Below, piece after piece: positions 43,801 to 51,683 of a stretch of DNA of 64,000 nucleotides. A program made the translations under genes and the position numbers. Each line of letters begins with the position of its first letter. Position 1 is the first letter of the stretch. The DNA is from Flavobacterium psychrophilum (GTDB lineage: Bacteria; Bacteroidota; Bacteroidia; Flavobacteriales; Flavobacteriaceae), in assembly GCA_945860385.1 (NCBI GenBank), contig CAMAQD010000005.1:1-64000 (forward strand). Direction: 5' to 3'. The notes below the pieces were generated by a model. The model was not told the origin of the DNA. It did not search any database and worked only from the letters and a program-made list of their open reading frames with translations.

Positions 43801-44142
43801 GAATTGAATAAGCAAGGCATTGGCCGAAGCGGGCAGAATGCTTTAGAACAAATGAAGGAAATTGAAAAGCAATTGTTAAACAAAGGATTTAAGAACGAAA
43901 CGCTACAGAAAATATTAAATGTGAAGCAGGAATTGTTGAAACTAAACACTGCAATTCAGCAACAAGGACAAGAAAATAAACGCCAAGCAGAAACCAATAA
44001 AAAAGAGTTTTCCAATCAATCTAAACCTTTACCGCCTGCATTATTGGATTATTTAAACAGTATTGAAATATTAAATAGACAATCCTTACCTTTGCGCTCG
44101 AATTTTAATCAAAAAGTTCAAGAATATTTCGATAAAAAATGA
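40837..44142 (+). CDS. DUF4175 family large membrane protein
   Basis: An 1101-residue protein starting at GTG 40837 (no earlier ATG in frame; the next Met is residue 77). Membrane helices lie at about 22-46, 53-77 and 150-170. A large periplasmic beta-rich region follows (about 180-490). The rest is highly charged and helical (about 500-1080), rich in Lys, Glu, Gln and Asp. A short Gly/Lys low-complexity stretch (about 905-965) separates two coiled coils. This is the DUF4175 arrangement found in Bacteroidota and Alphaproteobacteria; no function is established. It overlaps ybeY by 4 bp (ATGA), so the two are coupled. Confidence 0.88.
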   Translation: MEQSNFIYQKLELFIKKFYTNELIRGIIFFIGLGLLYFLFTLFVEYFLWLKPMGRTILFWTFIGVEIFLLLRFILFPIFKLFKFQKGIDYKEASAIIGNHFTEVSDKLTNFLQLSNDQNQSELLLASIKQKANALHPIPFGNAINFKTNRKYLPLAIIPILFFAFFYVSGNSKILSQSLNRVVHFQDQFLPPAPFQFVVLNSNLQTEQNKDFIIRIKTEGKIVPENAMIFIGDESYFMESTKAGEFQYKIDKPISNVSFHVEANAISSSDYELNVVTVPSIANFEMQLNFPSYLKRKPEIIKGNGNAIIPEGTRVTWKIKTQATQNVNWKDLSSNAPFSKSENIFTFSKQISQNTEYQILTSNAKVKNYEKLNYQISIIKDQFPTINVNNAPDSLKIDKNYLLGQISDDYGLHRLQVVYYPKNKPESVKRGTIAVKSNLYDQFIFAFPSSLPVEQGVSYEYYFEVFDNDAIHNFKSTKSSVFSNRIATDEEKEDQDLQQQNENINSLEKSLKNQDKQISELDKLQKSGKEKENLEFKDQQKINDFIKRQNQQDKMMKEFAEKMKENLDKTKTDKKDDFKEELQKRLDNVDKDLEKNKKLLEELKELNEKVQQEDLMEKMDKFKQNAKNQSKSLEQLVELTKKYYLQKKAEQLKDKLDKLSEKQEDLSNKDKENNTENQEEINTEFDKIQEDIQDLDKENKELKKPLDIPNDKEEQKSIDDDLKKASNELQKDKKASAKPKQKSAAKKMKQMSQKMEDSMEQGEMEQLEEDVAMLRQILDNLLAFSFSQEDLMTKFKSAKIGSPGFNKNLKIQQDLKLQFKHIDDSLFAMSLRNPKIGENITKEIGNAQYNLDKSLETLADAQVPKGVSHQQYTVSSANKLADFLSDILNNMQMSMSGEGSGKPKPGQGDGMQLPDIIKKQEGVADKMKEGMKKGQKPGQGKEGEKGKEGKEGKKNGSQGENGEDGEGDAQAIMEIYKEQKQLRESLQNELNKQGIGRSGQNALEQMKEIEKQLLNKGFKNETLQKILNVKQELLKLNTAIQQQGQENKRQAETNKKEFSNQSKPLPPALLDYLNSIEILNRQSLPLRSNFNQKVQEYFDKK

Positions 44143-44558
44143 TCAACTTTAATTACGAAACCGAATTTCTCCTGAAGAATGAAGAAGCAATTGCTAATTG
44201 GATTTCTAATGTAATCACTTCAGAAAACAAGAAAGAAGGAGAGATAAATTACATCTTTTGCGATGACGATTATTTGCATAAAATCAATGTGGAGCATTTG
44301 GGTCACGATACCTTAACGGACATTATTAGTTTTGATTACAGTATTGGAAACGAAATACACGGCGATGTTTTTGTTTCTATTGAAAGAGTTAAAGACAACG
44401 CTAGTGATTATAACGTCTCTTTCGATGAAGAATTGAAACGGGTTTTGGTTCACGGAGTTTTGCATTACTGCGGGTACAAAGACAAAAGCGAAAAGGACGA
44501 ACTTTTAATGAGAAGTAAAGAAGACGAAAAATTAGCTATGTTTCACGTGGAACAATAG
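44139..44558 (+). CDS. ybeY: Endoribonuclease YbeY (rRNA maturation)
   Basis: A 139-residue YbeY/UPF0054 metalloprotein for 16S rRNA 3'-end maturation and ribosome quality control. DTLTDIISFDYSIGNEIHGDVFVS is the family core, and VLVHGVLHYCGYKDKSEKDE matches HGxLHxxGYDH except that the third metal ligand position carries Asp rather than His. The same variant occurs in Bacteroidota proteins as I remember them. The stop codon lies within a parS-like 16-mer (44539-44554), which therefore encodes the final residues MFHVEQ. Confidence 0.93.
   Translation: MINFNYETEFLLKNEEAIANWISNVITSENKKEGEINYIFCDDDYLHKINVEHLGHDTLTDIISFDYSIGNEIHGDVFVSIERVKDNASDYNVSFDEELKRVLVHGVLHYCGYKDKSEKDELLMRSKEDEKLAMFHVEQ
44539..44554. 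promoter_or_regulatory. parS-like site 1
   Basis: TGTTTCACGTGGAACA; its reverse complement TGTTCCACGTGAAACA matches the ParB-site consensus TGTTNCACGTGAAACA at every position. It spans the end of ybeY. Confidence 0.8.
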
Positions 44559-44584
44559 TAGACTTTTGAAATATTAATAACAAT

Positions 44585-44600
44585 TGTTTCACGTGGAACA
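44585..44600. promoter_or_regulatory. parS-like site 2
   Basis: An exact repeat of the 44539-44554 16-mer, 46 bp further on, between ybeY and mnmG. Confidence 0.8.
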
Positions 44601-44660
44601 AACACAGAATTATGATTCGATATGTTAATCTAGAATCATAAATCCCAAATCCCAAATAAA

Positions 44661-46532
44661 ATGTTTCAAGAAGAATATGATGTAATTGTAGTTGGTGCAG
44701 GTCACGCTGGTTGTGAAGCTGCTGCTGCTGCTGCCAATTTGGGCTCGAAAACCCTATTGGTTACGATGAGTTTGCAAAACATTGCGCAAATGTCCTGCAA
44801 TCCTGCAATGGGAGGAATTGCAAAAGGACAAATCGTTCGTGAGATTGATGCGCTTGGTGGATATTCTGGCATTGTTTCAGACAAAACCGCTATTCAGTTC
44901 AAGATGTTGAACAAATCAAAAGGTCCTGCAATGTGGTCTCCAAGAGTTCAAAGTGACCGAATGCGTTTTTCTGAAGAGTGGAGATTGATGTTAGAATTAA
45001 CGCCAAATCTTGATTTTTACCAAGAGATGGTCAAAGGTTTGATTATTGAGAACGGCAAAATACTTGGTATTAGAACTGCGCTTGGAGTCGAAATAAAATC
45101 TAAGTCGGTTGTGTTGACTAACGGAACTTTCTTAAATGGATTGATTCATATTGGTGAAAAACAATTTGGTGGAGGAAGAGCAGGCGAGAGTGCTGCTTAT
45201 GGAATCACCGAAGATTTGGTTAATGCAGGTTTTCAAGCAGGAAGAATGAAGACGGGAACGCCTCCAAGAGTTGATGGTCGTTCTTTGGATTTTTCTAAAA
45301 TGAATGAGGAAAAAGGAGACGCAATACCAGATAAATTTTCGTATTCGGATGTGACTTCGCCTTTGATTCATCAAAGATCTTGTCATATGACCTATACTTC
45401 TTTAGAAGTCCACGACATTTTAAGAGAAGGTTTTGATCGTTCACCAATGTTTAACGGTAGAATCCAATCACTAGGGCCAAGATATTGTCCGTCGATTGAA
45501 GATAAAATTAATCGTTTCGCTGACAAAGAAAGACACCAATTGTTTGTAGAACCTGAAGGTTGGAATACTTGTGAAGTTTATGTGAATGGGTTTTCTACTT
45601 CGCTTCCTGAAGATATTCAATTTAAAGCTTTACGTTCTGTAGTTGGGTTCGAAAACGTTAAATTTTTCCGTCCAGGATATGCAATTGAATACGATTATTT
45701 TCCACCAACACAATTGAAACATACTTTGGAAACCAAGTTGGTCGAAGGATTGTATTTTGCTGGTCAAATAAACGGAACTACCGGATATGAAGAAGCTGCT
45801 TCTCAAGGATTGATGGCTGGAATTAATGCTGCATTAAAAGTTCAGGAAAAAGCACCTCTTATTCTAAAAAGAGACGAAGCTTATATTGGAGTTCTTATTG
45901 ATGATTTAATTACAAAAGGAACCGAAGAGCCATACAGAATGTTTACTTCTCGTGCGGAATTTAGAACTTTGTTGCGTCAAGACAATGCCGATTTTAGACT
46001 TACTCCAATGTCTTATGAAATTGGTTTGGCTTCTGAAAAGCGTTTGCGTCGAATGGAACACAAATTGAATGAATCCGAAAAAATGGTGGCTTTTTTCAAA
46101 GAAACCAGTGTTTCTATGGCGGAAGCAAATCCAATTTTGGAATCAAAAGACACTGCTTTAATTACACAAGGCGACAAAATGTTTAAAGTATTCTCTCGTC
46201 CGCAAATCGATTTGGAAGACATTATCAAATTTGAAAAGGTTGCTGCTTATGTTGCAGAAAACAATTTGGATCAGGAAATATTAGAGCAAGCAGAAATACA
46301 GGTTAAATATTCGGGGTATATCGAAAAGGAAAGAAATAACGCCAATAAATTAACTCGTTTAGAAGACGTAAAAATCCCTGAAAATTTCGATTACAACAAA
46401 ATCAAATCAATGTCGATTGAAGCAAAACAGAAACTAAGTAAGATTCGTCCTGTGACCATTTCACAAGCTTCCAGGATAAGCGGCGTTTCTCCAAGCGATG
46501 TTTCGGTGTTGTTGATTTATATGGGAAGATAA
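44661..46532 (+). CDS. mnmG: tRNA uridine-5-carboxymethylaminomethyl(34) synthesis enzyme MnmG
   Basis: A 623-residue FAD-binding enzyme that, with MnmE, modifies U34 in tRNA. VIVVGAGHAGCEAAAAAANLG is the FAD motif; MSCNPAMGGIAKGQIVREIDALGG holds a conserved Cys; RMKTGTPPRVDGRSLDFS, GQINGTTGYEEAASQGL and the C-terminal IRPVTISQASRISGVSPSDVSVLLIY complete the family pattern. In many bacteria the gene (gidA) lies close to the origin of replication, in line with the parS-like sites on both sides. Confidence 0.97.
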   Translation: MFQEEYDVIVVGAGHAGCEAAAAAANLGSKTLLVTMSLQNIAQMSCNPAMGGIAKGQIVREIDALGGYSGIVSDKTAIQFKMLNKSKGPAMWSPRVQSDRMRFSEEWRLMLELTPNLDFYQEMVKGLIIENGKILGIRTALGVEIKSKSVVLTNGTFLNGLIHIGEKQFGGGRAGESAAYGITEDLVNAGFQAGRMKTGTPPRVDGRSLDFSKMNEEKGDAIPDKFSYSDVTSPLIHQRSCHMTYTSLEVHDILREGFDRSPMFNGRIQSLGPRYCPSIEDKINRFADKERHQLFVEPEGWNTCEVYVNGFSTSLPEDIQFKALRSVVGFENVKFFRPGYAIEYDYFPPTQLKHTLETKLVEGLYFAGQINGTTGYEEAASQGLMAGINAALKVQEKAPLILKRDEAYIGVLIDDLITKGTEEPYRMFTSRAEFRTLLRQDNADFRLTPMSYEIGLASEKRLRRMEHKLNESEKMVAFFKETSVSMAEANPILESKDTALITQGDKMFKVFSRPQIDLEDIIKFEKVAAYVAENNLDQEILEQAEIQVKYSGYIEKERNNANKLTRLEDVKIPENFDYNKIKSMSIEAKQKLSKIRPVTISQASRISGVSPSDVSVLLIYMGR

Positions 46533-46534
46533 TT

Positions 46535-46550
46535 TGTTCCACGTGAAACT
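46535..46550. promoter_or_regulatory. parS-like site 3
   Basis: TGTTCCACGTGAAACT matches TGTTNCACGTGAAACA in all but the last base. It starts 3 bp after the mnmG stop codon. Confidence 0.75.
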
Positions 46551-46603
46551 ACTTTGTGAAGGCTTGGTATTATTGAGAATTTTAAAAAGAATATTATAAA
46601 TAA

Positions 46604-47452
46604 ATGGACATTTCAAATAAAAAACATTTTCTTACTGTCAAAGATTATTCCGTTTCGCAAGAAACTTTCGATTTGTATCACGACGAAACTTTGGACATGT
46701 TAATTACTTCTCCGCAGCCAAGTTTAGAAAATTTAGGCAAATATTACGAAAGTGAAGATTACATTTCCCATACAGACAACAAACGTTCTTTGTTTGAAAA
46801 ATTATATCATTTCATAAAAAGTATTGCTTTAAAAAACAAACTCAATTTAATAAATTCGCTTCAATCCAATAAAGGACGAATATTAGACATTGGAGCCGGA
46901 ACAGGAGATTTCTTGTCCGTTGCCAAAAAAGATGGTTGGCAAACAACAGGAGTGGAGCCAAGCGATAAAGCAAAAGTAATCGCAAAAAATAAAGGAGTAT
47001 CATTTGTGGAAGAAACAAGCGAATTAGAAAATCATTCTTTTGATGTGATTTCGATGTGGCACGTTTTGGAACACGTTCCAGATTTAGATAAACAGATCAA
47101 AGAATTGAAACGATTATTGAAACCAACAGGGGCATTAATTATTGCCGTTCCCAATTTCAAATCATTCGAGGCAAAACACTACGGAAAATTTTGGGCAGCT
47201 TATGATGTGCCAATTCACTTTTGGCATTTTTCGAAAACGGCCATAAAATTACTTTTCGAAAAAGAAGAAATGAAATTAGAAAAAGTGCTTCCTATGAAAT
47301 TCGACTCTTTTTATGTGAGCTTACTTTCTGAAAAATACAAATCCGGAAAGATGAATTTTGTTAAGGCTTTTTTTATCGGATTACAATCCAATTGGAAGGC
47401 AAAGAAGAATTTTGAGTATTCTTCCCATATTTACATACTAAAAAACAAGTAA
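46604..47452 (+). CDS. Class I SAM-dependent methyltransferase
   Basis: A 282-residue protein with a Rossmann-like methyltransferase domain: motif I ILDIGAGTGDFLSVAKK (about 95-110), TGVEPSDKA, and FDVISMWHVLEHVPDLDKQIKELKRLLKP. The N-terminal 80 residues include a short helical segment. The C-terminal region (HFWHFSKTAIKLLFEKE) is typical for small-molecule or polysaccharide/quinone-type methyltransferases. The substrate cannot be inferred. Confidence 0.93.
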   Translation: MDISNKKHFLTVKDYSVSQETFDLYHDETLDMLITSPQPSLENLGKYYESEDYISHTDNKRSLFEKLYHFIKSIALKNKLNLINSLQSNKGRILDIGAGTGDFLSVAKKDGWQTTGVEPSDKAKVIAKNKGVSFVEETSELENHSFDVISMWHVLEHVPDLDKQIKELKRLLKPTGALIIAVPNFKSFEAKHYGKFWAAYDVPIHFWHFSKTAIKLLFEKEEMKLEKVLPMKFDSFYVSLLSEKYKSGKMNFVKAFFIGLQSNWKAKKNFEYSSHIYILKNK

Positions 47453-47658
47453 AAACCATTTTAAGCTATTTTAAGCGATGTTTTTGAAGTTAAAACTAAT
47501 TTGTATTCTCTTTTTTGAGAAAGGTGATTAATTCAAAGCTAATAAAGCCAGTTTAAATCAATACAAATTATCAAATCTAAAATTACAATAACAAATCTTT
47601 ATACTATAAATAGTTGTAGCATTTTCCAAACTTTATAACAATGCTACTTATTTTTTTA

Positions 47659-47666
47659 TATTTTTG
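47659..47666 (+). promoter_or_regulatory. -7 promoter box of the OmpH-like lipoprotein gene
   Basis: TATTTTTG matches TAnnTTTG 34 bp ahead of ATG 47701. It sits inside the longer reading frame that could start at 47641, so that start is excluded. Confidence 0.5.
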
Positions 47667-47700
47667 TTGTCAATATTTAAAAATCAGAAAAAAATTAGTA

Positions 47701-48261
47701 ATGAAAAAAATAGTAGTAATTATTGCATTAGCAATTTCGATTGTTTCTTGTAACAAACCAGCAGCAGAAGTTAAGGAAGTTAAAACAGCTTATGTAGACA
47801 CTTCAGTTTTAATGAAAGAATATACAGCCACAAAAGATCTTGATGCTAAATATAAATCCAAAGGTGAAGAAAAAGGAAGACAACTTCAAGCCGAAATAGA
47901 TAGATTCAAACAAGAAGCCTCAAATTTTCAAGCACAAGCACAAGCAAATGGTCAAGCTTGGGCACAACAAAAAGGTGCTGAATTGCAAAGAAGAGAGCAA
48001 CAATTAGCTCAAGCTCAACAAGCACTTTCTCAGCAACTGCAACAAGAAGGTGGAACAGAAATGGATAGCTTGGTTTCGAACGTTAAAAAAACCATCAAAG
48101 CGTATGGTAAAGAAAAAGGATACACTTATATTTACGGGACAGGAGATTCTAACGCAAGTATTTTATATGCTGAAGACAAATTGGACATTACAAAAGACAT
48201 CCTTAAATTGTTGAACGATAAATACAAAACTCCAGCTGCAAAAGAAGAAGTTAAAAAATAA
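47701..48261 (+). CDS. OmpH/Skp-like lipoprotein
   Basis: The 186-residue protein has a lipoprotein signal ending ISIVSC-N with the acylated Cys near residue 17. A Skp-like helical body follows with tentacle-type coiled coil rich in Gln and Ala (about 50-120, for example QQLAQAQQALSQQLQQE) and a C-terminal beta segment (GYTYIYGTGDSNASILYAEDKLDITKDIL). Skp-like proteins chaperone outer-membrane proteins; the lipid anchor makes this a periplasmic-facing lipoprotein variant common in Bacteroidota. Confidence 0.88.
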   Translation: MKKIVVIIALAISIVSCNKPAAEVKEVKTAYVDTSVLMKEYTATKDLDAKYKSKGEEKGRQLQAEIDRFKQEASNFQAQAQANGQAWAQQKGAELQRREQQLAQAQQALSQQLQQEGGTEMDSLVSNVKKTIKAYGKEKGYTYIYGTGDSNASILYAEDKLDITKDILKLLNDKYKTPAAKEEVKK

Positions 48262-48282
48262 ATTCAGCAAAATTAATATATC

Positions 48283-48313
48283 AAATGCCTTCAATTTTTG
48301 AGGGCATTTTTTG
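48283..48313 (+). terminator. Terminator after the OmpH-like gene
   Basis: A 12-bp stem (48283-48294 with 48298-48309; includes AAATGCC/GGCATTT and one wobble) with a T-rich tail. Confidence 0.8.
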
Positions 48314-48360
48314 TATTATCTATTCAAAAACAATATTTTAGCTTTTAATTTACACGCCAA

Positions 48361-50628
48361 ATGCAAACCATTTCCGAAGCCGCCGTTTATACCCTGAGAT
48401 TTATTAATCAAACCCATCGTTCTGTTTTTCTTACGGGAAAAGCCGGAACAGGGAAAACGACATTGCTTCGTGAAATTATTCAAACTACTCATAAAAATTG
48501 TGTAGTTGTGGCACCAACCGGAATAGCGGCACTAAACGCTGGCGGAGTTACGATTCATTCGATGTTTCAGTTGCCTTTTGGTGGATTTATTCCCGATAAT
48601 TCATCTCCTCATTTTTCGGAAAACACCAAGTTTGAGACCAAAGCCACTTTGCGCAGACATTTTAGAATGAGCGGTTTAAAAAAAGCCGTTATTAAGAATA
48701 TGGAATTGCTTATTATTGATGAAGTAAGTATGCTTCGTGCAGATTTGTTGGACGCGATGGATTTTATGATGCAGTCCGTTCGAAAAAAAAACACTCCTTT
48801 TGGCGGTGTTCAGGTTTTGTATATTGGCGATTTATTGCAATTGCCGCCAGTAATTAGGGATGAAGAATGGCGCACTTTAAAAACCTATTACAAAGGAAAA
48901 TTCTTTTTTCATTCGCACGTCATACAGCAAAATCCACCCTTGTATATTGAATTATCCAAGATTTTTCGTCAAACAGATGATGTTTTTATTTCGATTTTGA
49001 ATAATTTGAGAAACAATCAAATTTCTCAGCAAGACATTCAAAACCTGAATCAATATGTAAAACCAGATTTTGATTTGAAAGCCAATAAAGGCTATATCAC
49101 TTTGACAACACACAATGCTAAAGCCGATGCAATGAATTCGCAAGCATTGGAGGATTTGGAAGGGAAATTAGTAACCTACCAACCCGAAATTGTGGGTGAT
49201 TTTCCAGACAAAATATATCCTGTTGAAGAAAATTTAAAGCTAAAAGTAGGCTCACAAATTATGTTTGTGAAAAATGATTTATCGTTTGATAAAAAATATT
49301 TCAATGGAAAAATGGGATTTATTAAATCGATTTCGAGTCAAGAAATCCTCGTTCATTTTCCCGATGAAAACAAAACAATAGAAGTCGAAAAATACGAATG
49401 GCAAAACATCCGCTATAAAGTAGATGAATTGACTAAGGAAATAGAGGAAGAAGTGTTAGGAACTTTCGTTCATTATCCCATAAAATTGGCTTGGGCAATT
49501 ACGGTTCATAAAAGTCAAGGACTTACTTTCGACAAGGCTGCGCTCGATGTTTCACAAGTTTTTCTACCAGGACAAGCCTATGTGGCTTTATCGCGTTTGC
49601 GATCGTTAAATGGCTTAATTTTGCTTTCTCCGCTGCGAATGAACGGTATTTCGAACGATCAGGACGTGATGGATTATTCGTTAAACAAAGCTTCGGATGA
49701 GCTACTCAAAAACGCTTTGCATTTTGAAACCAAAAATTTTATCCATAACTATTTGATCAACAGTTTCGATTGGAGCGAACTGGCACAAGAATGGCGCAAT
49801 CACAAATTTAGCTATTTGGATAATTCCGAAAGTTCGGCCAAATCCAAACAAGCGAATTGGGCAGCCAAACAATTGGAAGCTATTGACAGGCTTTTGGATC
49901 CATCCCAAAAATTCATTCTGCAATTGAATAAAATTTTCAACAAGGAAACCGTCGATTTAAATCACGTTTCGGAGCGTTTTCAAGCGGCTTATAATTATTT
50001 CATCAAACCGATGGACGACTTGGTTTTTGAAATTCTTTGGAAAGTCGAAGAAGTCAAACGCCTTAAGAAAGCCAAAGCTTTTTATGATGAATTAATGGTT
50101 TTGGAAGAATTGCAAACCAAAGCCGTTTTGCGTTTAATGAAAGCCAAATTATTAATAGAAACTGTGGTGGCGGGAGAAACTATTTCGAAAGAAAAATTAA
50201 CTTCCGATGTGATAAAAAAATACATCAGCCATAAAACCGAGGCTATTCAAAATCAATTCAGGGAAGTCAATGTTACTTTAATCGAAGACGAAGTTGATTT
50301 AGAACGCTACACTAAAAAGAATAAAGAAAAGAAAGAACCCAAGAAATCTACCGTTCAGGAAACCTATGAATTGTGGCTCGAAAAGAATACAATTAAAGAA
50401 ATTGCAGCCATTAGAAAACTTACTTCGCAAACTATTGGTTCCCACATTGCCAAACTCATTGAATCAGGAACCATCGCAATTACTGCTGTTTTACCGGAAG
50501 ATAAAATCCTAGAATTAGAAAAAGCTTTCAAAGGTTACAAAGAAGAAACTTTAAACGGTTTGAAGGAACAATATGGCGAAAAATTTACTTGGGAGGAATT
50601 GAGAATGTTCAAGGCGAGTTTGAATTAA
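48361..50628 (+). CDS. Pif1-like helicase with C-terminal helix-turn-helix
   Basis: A 755-residue SF1B helicase. Walker A LTGKAGTGKTTLLRE is at about 24-37, APTGIAALNAGGVTIHSMF follows, then Walker B LLIIDEVSMLRAD, IGDLLQLPPV, and the C-terminal helicase motif AWAITVHKSQGLTFDKAALDVSQVFLPGQAYVALSRLRSL. A UvrD-like C-terminal core precedes a helical linker and an HTH domain (about 660-720, ETYELWLEKNTIKEIAAIRKLTSQTIGSHIAKL). Probably 5'-3' unwinding of DNA during replication or repair; this HTH fusion is common in Bacteroidota. Confidence 0.9.
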   Translation: MQTISEAAVYTLRFINQTHRSVFLTGKAGTGKTTLLREIIQTTHKNCVVVAPTGIAALNAGGVTIHSMFQLPFGGFIPDNSSPHFSENTKFETKATLRRHFRMSGLKKAVIKNMELLIIDEVSMLRADLLDAMDFMMQSVRKKNTPFGGVQVLYIGDLLQLPPVIRDEEWRTLKTYYKGKFFFHSHVIQQNPPLYIELSKIFRQTDDVFISILNNLRNNQISQQDIQNLNQYVKPDFDLKANKGYITLTTHNAKADAMNSQALEDLEGKLVTYQPEIVGDFPDKIYPVEENLKLKVGSQIMFVKNDLSFDKKYFNGKMGFIKSISSQEILVHFPDENKTIEVEKYEWQNIRYKVDELTKEIEEEVLGTFVHYPIKLAWAITVHKSQGLTFDKAALDVSQVFLPGQAYVALSRLRSLNGLILLSPLRMNGISNDQDVMDYSLNKASDELLKNALHFETKNFIHNYLINSFDWSELAQEWRNHKFSYLDNSESSAKSKQANWAAKQLEAIDRLLDPSQKFILQLNKIFNKETVDLNHVSERFQAAYNYFIKPMDDLVFEILWKVEEVKRLKKAKAFYDELMVLEELQTKAVLRLMKAKLLIETVVAGETISKEKLTSDVIKKYISHKTEAIQNQFREVNVTLIEDEVDLERYTKKNKEKKEPKKSTVQETYELWLEKNTIKEIAAIRKLTSQTIGSHIAKLIESGTIAITAVLPEDKILELEKAFKGYKEETLNGLKEQYGEKFTWEELRMFKASLN

Positions 50629-50637
50629 TGGGTTTAA

Positions 50638-50670
50638 AGATTTGACAACTTTTTGAAAGTTGTCAAATCT
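50638..50670 (+). terminator. Perfect 15-bp hairpin after the helicase gene
   Basis: AGATTTGACAACTTT (50638-50652) pairs perfectly with AAAGTTGTCAAATCT (50656-50670) around TTG. No long T tract follows. The remaining stretch to 50966 is AT-rich, with nothing I can name. Confidence 0.7.
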
Positions 50671-50966
50671 ATTCCAATCTGCTAAATAACTATTCCAATT
50701 TCATTTGAGAAGTATTTAGAACGTTTAAAGTGAGTTTTATTTAAACAAAACAATTTTATCTCATTTATAAGAAATAACCTAAATCCCTGCAAACACTGAT
50801 TTGTAGGAGTTTTATTTATTATTAGCTTTTTTTTAACACTACTTTTTCTTGTGATTTTAATATATTTCTTTAATTTCGAGCAATTATTAGATTTAAAAAT
50901 GATTCTAACTATCGGGATACATTTTAATTCTAACAAGATATTATTTATCTATTAAAATTTAGCTCG

Positions 50967-51626
50967 ATGAAATTAAAATTAATTCTTATTCTTATTTGTC
51001 TTCAAAGTCTTTTTACTTTTGCTCAAGTCAAGAACAAAGTTTTTGTGAATTATGGACTTAGTAATTATCCTTATATGATCGAAAACAAGAAGAATTTTGT
51101 TATTTCAACAAGTTTTTATCATCAGACCAAAAAAGAAAAATGGGCGATGGAGTATTATTTTTTGTATTCTCAAAATGACAATTTCCCGAGTTTTTATAAT
51201 GATGAGAAAGTGTTACAAAGTTATCTTCTCAACAGTAATCCCGAAACTATTTTGGAAGACACCAAATGGAATAGTGTAGAGAACTATGAAATAGGCACCA
51301 AAGTTCATTATTTGTTGTATAGGAAAAAAAGAGTAAATCTATCTTGTAATTTTGGTATTGGAATACGCACCTACGATGATAAACTTTTTAGAGTTTTATC
51401 TTTCAAAGAGAATCAAGACATTATCATAGTTTCGTCTTATGAATTTAAAGGAGGCGGTTACAGTGCAGCTTTATTTCCAGGACTTCATTTTGATTATGAT
51501 ATAGGAAATATGCTTCTATTAACTTTTAATAGTGGTTTTCATATGGATGTGAACCCACATCAAAAAGTAAATGAAAACGACGGTACTTTTTGGAATTTTT
51601 CTTTAGGAATTGGTAAGAAGTTTTAA
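50967..51626 (+). CDS. Secreted outer-membrane barrel-like protein of unknown function
   Basis: A 219-residue protein with a signal peptide (residues 1-20, ending LFTFAQ) and a beta-rich mature part consistent with an outer-membrane barrel (KVFVNYGLSNYPYM, VISTSFYHQTKKEKWAMEYYFLYSQ, NLSCNFGIGIRTYDDK, GTFWNFSLGIGKKF with a C-terminal aromatic). No family recognised. It is a single gene followed by a strong bidirectional terminator. Confidence 0.75.
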   Translation: MKLKLILILICLQSLFTFAQVKNKVFVNYGLSNYPYMIENKKNFVISTSFYHQTKKEKWAMEYYFLYSQNDNFPSFYNDEKVLQSYLLNSNPETILEDTKWNSVENYEIGTKVHYLLYRKKRVNLSCNFGIGIRTYDDKLFRVLSFKENQDIIIVSSYEFKGGGYSAALFPGLHFDYDIGNMLLLTFNSGFHMDVNPHQKVNENDGTFWNFSLGIGKKF

Positions 51627-51628
51627 AA

Positions 51629-51666
51629 AAAAAGGGCTGATTGAAAATTTTCAATCAGCCCTTTTT
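51629..51666. terminator. Bidirectional terminator, perfect palindrome
   Basis: Nineteen-bp arms (51629-51647 and 51648-51666) with GGGCTGATTG core, flanked by A and T tracts. It lies between convergent genes. Confidence 0.88.
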
Positions 51667-51683
51667 AGTTTTTTATAAATGGA

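Noticed and set aside
50682..50936. 84-aa minus-strand ORF between the helicase and the outer-membrane protein genes
   Set aside because: Low-complexity composition in AT-rich intergenic DNA with no signal peptide or domain. Considered as a remnant of a repeat but not supported.
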